Shown piece by piece: positions 6,376 to 9,177 of a stretch of DNA of 9,177 bases. The notes under the pieces are model-generated. The model did no database searches and was not told the origin of the DNA. It saw only the letters and a program-made list of their open reading frames with translations. Position 1 is the stretch's first letter. The number at the start of each line of letters is the position of its first letter. The position numbers and the translations under genes were made by a program. The stretch is from Kiritimatiellia bacterium. Its GTDB lineage: Bacteria; Verrucomicrobiota; Kiritimatiellia; RFP12; UBA1067. The stretch lies in contig JAGCJE010000089.1 in assembly GCA_017648225.1 (NCBI GenBank), forward strand, positions 1-9,177, in the 5' to 3' direction.

Positions 6376-7695
6376 ATGAAAAAATCGATTTTTACTTTTG
6401 TCGCGCTTCTGGCGGGAATCGTTTTCGCAGAGGAGCAGATTATCAACGGCCAAAAATGGGTCTGTGAGGACGGGCTTTGCGTCCCGGTTGATGACGGCGC
6501 CGCCGAAACAAACGCCACGCCTGCGGCGGCTGATATTTCGCACTCGGCCGAAACGATCGACGCCCAGAAGTGGGTCTGTAAGGACGGGCTTTGCATGCTT
6601 GTCGAAGAATCTTCCGAAGACGGCCGGCAGCTTGCGGCGGGTGCGGACGGGAACGAGCAGGCCGCCGGTAAAACCCGCCTCGCCCAAGGCTATATGGACG
6701 TCGATGAGTTTATAGCTTTCCTTGAAAACGAGAAGAAGGCGCCGTTTTTCGACGGAAAGGCCTGGTGGCTCGTCGTAATTCTGATTCTTCTCGGGGGGCT
6801 CGCGATGAATCTGACCCCGTGCGTTCTGCCGATGATTCCCATCAACCTGATGATCATCGGGCGTTCCGCGTCGCGCGGCGCTTTTTACGGCGCGGGCATC
6901 GCCGTCGCCTACGGCGTGCTCGGAATTCTCGCCGCGGTCGGCGGGATGGCTTTCGGCGTCATTCAGGGGAGCCCCTGGTTCAATGCGGCCATCGCGCTTT
7001 TATTCCTTGTTCTCGCGCTGTCGATGCTCGGAGTCTTCTTTATTGATTTTTCGAAGAAGCGCAACAACTTCGCCTCGATGCGTGAGAGCATGTGGCCGTG
7101 GCTATTCGCGTTTTTCATGGGTGTTGTAAGCGCTATTCTCGCGGGCGCATGCGTCGCGCCGATTTTGATTACGGTGCTCTTGTTGACGGCCGATCTTTTT
7201 TCAAAGGGCGTTTATTTTGCCCTGGCGCTCCCGTTCGTCATGGGCGTCGGAATGGCGCTGCCCTGGCCGTTTGCCGGTGCGGGGCTTCAGGTTCTTCCGA
7301 AGCCGGGCGCATGGATGACGAAGGTGAATAAGATTTTCGGCGTCCTGGTTCTCGGATTCTCCGCATACTACGCGTATCTCGCCTATGCCGGGTTTAAGCC
7401 TTGCTGCGAGAGCGCGGAGGCCTTTGTTCAGGGAGATGCGGTAAAAATATCGTCTCCGTCCGAGTTTTCGCTAGACGGGCTCAAGCGTCCTGTGATCGTC
7501 GACTGCTGGGCTTCATGGTGCAAGAACTGCACTGCGATGGAAAAGACGACTCTTGCCGACGATCGCGTGAAAAAGGTTTTGGCCGAGAAGGGTTTTACAT
7601 TTATCAAACTGCAGGCCGAAGACATCAAGGAGCTGAAAAAGCTGCCTGGTTTCGAAGAGGTCAAGGGTCTGCCCGCGTTTGTGATTTTCGAATAA
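6376..7695 (+). CDS. DsbD-like thiol:disulfide reductase with atypical ends
   Basis: A 439-aa inner-membrane protein expected to pass electrons from cytoplasmic thioredoxin to envelope thiol proteins. A signal peptide (1-18) is followed by an exported segment (about 19-128) with two copies of QKWVCxDGLC (26-35, 64-73) instead of the usual DsbD immunoglobulin-like domain. The DsbD/CcdA-type membrane core (about 129-340, roughly six hydrophobic stretches) carries the paired cysteines expected in this family, C149 in NLTPCVLPMIP and C259 in LAGACVAPI. A C-terminal thioredoxin domain (about 360-439) has WASWCKNC (378-385). It ends at GLPAFVIFE, just after the cis-proline strand, so the last strand and helix (about 28 residues compared with E. 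coli DsbD) are absent; the following 29 bp do not encode them in any obvious way. C343-C344 lie between the core and this domain. It is probably co-transcribed with the downstream thioredoxin-like gene. Confidence 0.85.
   Translation: MKKSIFTFVALLAGIVFAEEQIINGQKWVCEDGLCVPVDDGAAETNATPAAADISHSAETIDAQKWVCKDGLCMLVEESSEDGRQLAAGADGNEQAAGKTRLAQGYMDVDEFIAFLENEKKAPFFDGKAWWLVVILILLGGLAMNLTPCVLPMIPINLMIIGRSASRGAFYGAGIAVAYGVLGILAAVGGMAFGVIQGSPWFNAAIALLFLVLALSMLGVFFIDFSKKRNNFASMRESMWPWLFAFFMGVVSAILAGACVAPILITVLLLTADLFSKGVYFALALPFVMGVGMALPWPFAGAGLQVLPKPGAWMTKVNKIFGVLVLGFSAYYAYLAYAGFKPCCESAEAFVQGDAVKISSPSEFSLDGLKRPVIVDCWASWCKNCTAMEKTTLADDRVKKVLAEKGFTFIKLQAEDIKELKKLPGFEEVKGLPAFVIFE
6451..6480 (+). repeat. 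first copy of a cysteine-motif direct repeat
   Basis: Thirty bases encoding QKWVCEDGLC. It matches 27 of 30 bases with the copy at 6565, offset by 114 bp (38 codons); two of the three differences are silent. This suggests a recent in-frame duplication or strong constraint. Confidence 0.85.
6565..6594 (+). repeat. second copy of the cysteine-motif direct repeat
   Basis: Thirty bases encoding QKWVCKDGLC, nine of ten residues identical to the first copy. Both copies are preceded by an Ile-x-x sequence and followed by an acidic, low-complexity linker. Confidence 0.85.
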
Positions 7696-7724
7696 ACAAT
7701 CGGTAAAAAGAAAGGAATACAAAA

Positions 7725-8540
7725 ATGAAAAAAACAATGATATTGGCCGCAATGTCTGCGGTATCGCTGGCGCTTTTCGCCAAGACATCAACTCCGGCGG
7801 GATTCACCGATGATCTGGACGCGGCGATTGAAGCGTCGAAAAAGTCGGGCAAAACCGTCTACGCCGTTTTCTCCGGAAGCGACTGGTGCCATTGGTGCAA
7901 GGTTCTCGAGAAGGATTATCTCTCCAAGAAGGAATTTGTTGACGAGGCCTCGAAGAGTTTTGAGCTGGTGTATATAGACTCACCGAACGACAAGACAAAA
8001 CTTTCTGAAAAGGCGGCAAAGAACAACCCGGATCTTGTTAAAAAGTACCGTATCCGCGGCTTCCCCACGGTTAAGTTTATCGCGGCCGACGGTTCTGCCT
8101 CTGATGCATCGCGCCCCGGCAGTGGAGTGACGCCCAAGGCATACGCCGAGTCGCTTGCCAAGGAAATCAAGTACCGTCCTTTAATCGACAAGCATATTCA
8201 GCCGCTTAAGAATGAGGTTGCTGCCGCGATGAGAGCAGCTTTTGAAAACTTCATTAAGATCGGCGATCCCTTCTCGAAGAAGACGGAAGAGGAGCAGCGT
8301 GCGGCCTATGCGGAAATCCAGAAGAAATTCGGCGAAATTATCGCTCAGATGACTGAACTTCGGGGAAAAATCGCAAAGATTGAGGTTCCTGCAGAGATTG
8401 CGCACGAAAAAGAGAATCTCCTTAAGCGACTCGACAGCGATATTAAAGGAATGAAAAGCAATTCGTCTATGACGTTTGAAGATGCGAAGAAGCTTGATGA
8501 TGCTCGGAAGAGCCGCAGAGGGAAGCGTAAAATCAAATAA
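7725..8540 (+). CDS. secreted thioredoxin-like protein with long helical C-terminal tail
   Basis: A 271-aa exported protein. A signal peptide (about 1-19) is followed by a thioredoxin fold (about 25-148) with FSGSDWCHWCK (49-59; active cysteines C55 and C58) and the cis-proline loop RGFPT (111-115), similar to the Thioredoxin_7 group. Residues about 150-260 are rich in Lys, Glu and Ala with few glycines or prolines, predicting long helices or a coiled coil, and the end is strongly basic (RKSRRGKRKIK). AAAGGA at 7711-7716, 8 nt before the ATG, supports the start. It lies 29 bp after the DsbD-like gene, so it is a likely acceptor of electrons from it; reductase or isomerase activity is inferred. 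Client proteins are unknown. Its last 8 bp overlap the end of the convergent gene. Confidence 0.85.
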   Translation: MKKTMILAAMSAVSLALFAKTSTPAGFTDDLDAAIEASKKSGKTVYAVFSGSDWCHWCKVLEKDYLSKKEFVDEASKSFELVYIDSPNDKTKLSEKAAKNNPDLVKKYRIRGFPTVKFIAADGSASDASRPGSGVTPKAYAESLAKEIKYRPLIDKHIQPLKNEVAAAMRAAFENFIKIGDPFSKKTEEEQRAAYAEIQKKFGEIIAQMTELRGKIAKIEVPAEIAHEKENLLKRLDSDIKGMKSNSSMTFEDAKKLDDARKSRRGKRKIK

Positions 8541-9177
8541 TATCGATTTTGAGGAGCTCCCTGACGATTACCTGATAGGTTGTATTCGACAGGAATCTCT
8601 TGTTTCTTAAAGTTTCAAGCATCATTAATGCATCAATGGCGAGGAGCGCTGTATGGCGTTCCTCGTCTGTCGTATAGAGAAGTTGAATGTAGCGGTTAAA
8701 GTTGTCGAGAAGGACCCTGTTGGTGCGGATTACGCGATATACAAAGTACCATTCCCATGCCGGGCTGATGGAGACGATCATAAGGAATGTGGAAATAGGC
8801 AGCGCCATCCAGGGATTGAACGGAGGATTTGAGCTGAAGATGCAGATGCAGAAAATTATAAAAGTGGCCAAGAAGATCACCGAATTGACTATGAGCCAAA
8901 CTTTTCTCCTGAGATCGGAACGGTCGACTTCTATGATTGCGGAAACGGATCGGGATTCGATGATTCTTACAACCGCGAAGAAAAGAACGCTTAATCCTGT
9001 TATCAGCGTCGCGACCGCAAGGAGCTTTTCATCGGCATGGATGGCGGGAAGTACGAGCAAAAGAGCCATTGCGCCGGCGATGCACCAGAGTTTTGCGTAC
9101 GCTTTGATTCTTGAACGCAACCGATGAAGGATAGGAAGCGATTCGGAAACGATTTTAGAGGAGTTGAATACGGTTTC
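8533..9177 (-). CDS. membrane protein of unknown function, 5' end outside window
   Basis: The frame is open from the right edge to TGA at 8535-8533, giving 214 visible residues. A TTG at 9120 could be read as a start, but 19 further upstream codons (ETVFNSSKIVSESLPILHR) are open and no ATG or ribosome binding site is seen, so the true start probably lies outside. Four hydrophobic segments are clear: around LWCIAGAMALLLVLPAIHA, LLAVATLITGLSVLFFAVV, VWLIVNSVIFLATFIIFCI and MALPISTFLMIVSISPAW. A hydrophilic tail of about 70 residues (from WEWYFVYRVIRTNR on) probably lies in the cytoplasm by the positive-inside rule. I do not recognise the family. Confidence 0.75.
   Translation of the reverse strand, partial: ETVFNSSKIVSESLPILHRLRSRIKAYAKLWCIAGAMALLLVLPAIHADEKLLAVATLITGLSVLFFAVVRIIESRSVSAIIEVDRSDLRRKVWLIVNSVIFLATFIIFCICIFSSNPPFNPWMALPISTFLMIVSISPAWEWYFVYRVIRTNRVLLDNFNRYIQLLYTTDEERHTALLAIDALMMLETLRNKRFLSNTTYQVIVRELLKIDII

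Noticed and set aside
8553..8560. GGAGCTCC palindrome near the end of the leftward membrane-protein gene
   Set aside because: Eight bp inside a coding sequence, without a loop or T-run; best explained by chance.

Overview
The window is a compact stretch of bacterial chromosome, moderately GC-rich, with seven complete protein genes and two edge fragments. No RNA gene, mobile element or CRISPR array is visible. Gene content points to a Gram-negative-type, carbohydrate-using bacterium: a secreted GH29 fucosidase with a C-terminal discoidin-like domain, a secreted phosphodiester glycosidase-like protein, and a DsbD-type thiol relay feeding the cell envelope. The protein styles resemble the Verrucomicrobiota/Kiritimatiellae/Lentisphaerae area, possibly a gut lineage. 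That placement is an impression from sequence style, not a demonstrated assignment.

Layout. A rightward block (about 1-2638) holds the last codons of an unknown gene, purB (adenylosuccinate lyase) and a NupG-like nucleoside:H+ symporter, which together fit purine synthesis and salvage. It meets, with a 4-bp gap, a leftward pair (4448-2643): a ferritin-like/VIT1 fusion metal transporter followed 12 bp later by a secreted NAGPA-domain protein. A 65-bp gap (4449-4513) separates the transporter from the rightward fucosidase. That gap contains a 20-bp palindrome whose two arms each form an extended -10 promoter, one per direction. The rightward series continues with a DsbD-like membrane reductase (6376-7695) and, 29 bp later, a secreted thioredoxin-like protein (7725-8540). 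The last gene overlaps by 8 bp the end of a leftward membrane-protein gene that runs off the right edge.

Most interesting points. (1) The DsbD-like protein lacks the usual N-terminal immunoglobulin-like domain. In its place are two near-identical copies of a short cysteine motif (QKWVCxDGLC), and its C-terminal thioredoxin domain stops just after the cis-proline strand. The next gene supplies a full thioredoxin fold with a CHWC active site and a long helical tail, so the two may form a redesigned two-protein relay. (2) Two genes (the metal transporter and the DsbD-like gene) have the same start layout: an extended -10 element, exactly 8 nt, then ATG, with no Shine-Dalgarno sequence. This predicts leaderless mRNAs, whereas purB, the symporter, the fucosidase and the thioredoxin-like gene have clear Shine-Dalgarno sites. 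(3) The palindromic divergent promoter would give a leaderless transcript leftward and a Shine-Dalgarno transcript rightward from one 20-bp symmetric element.
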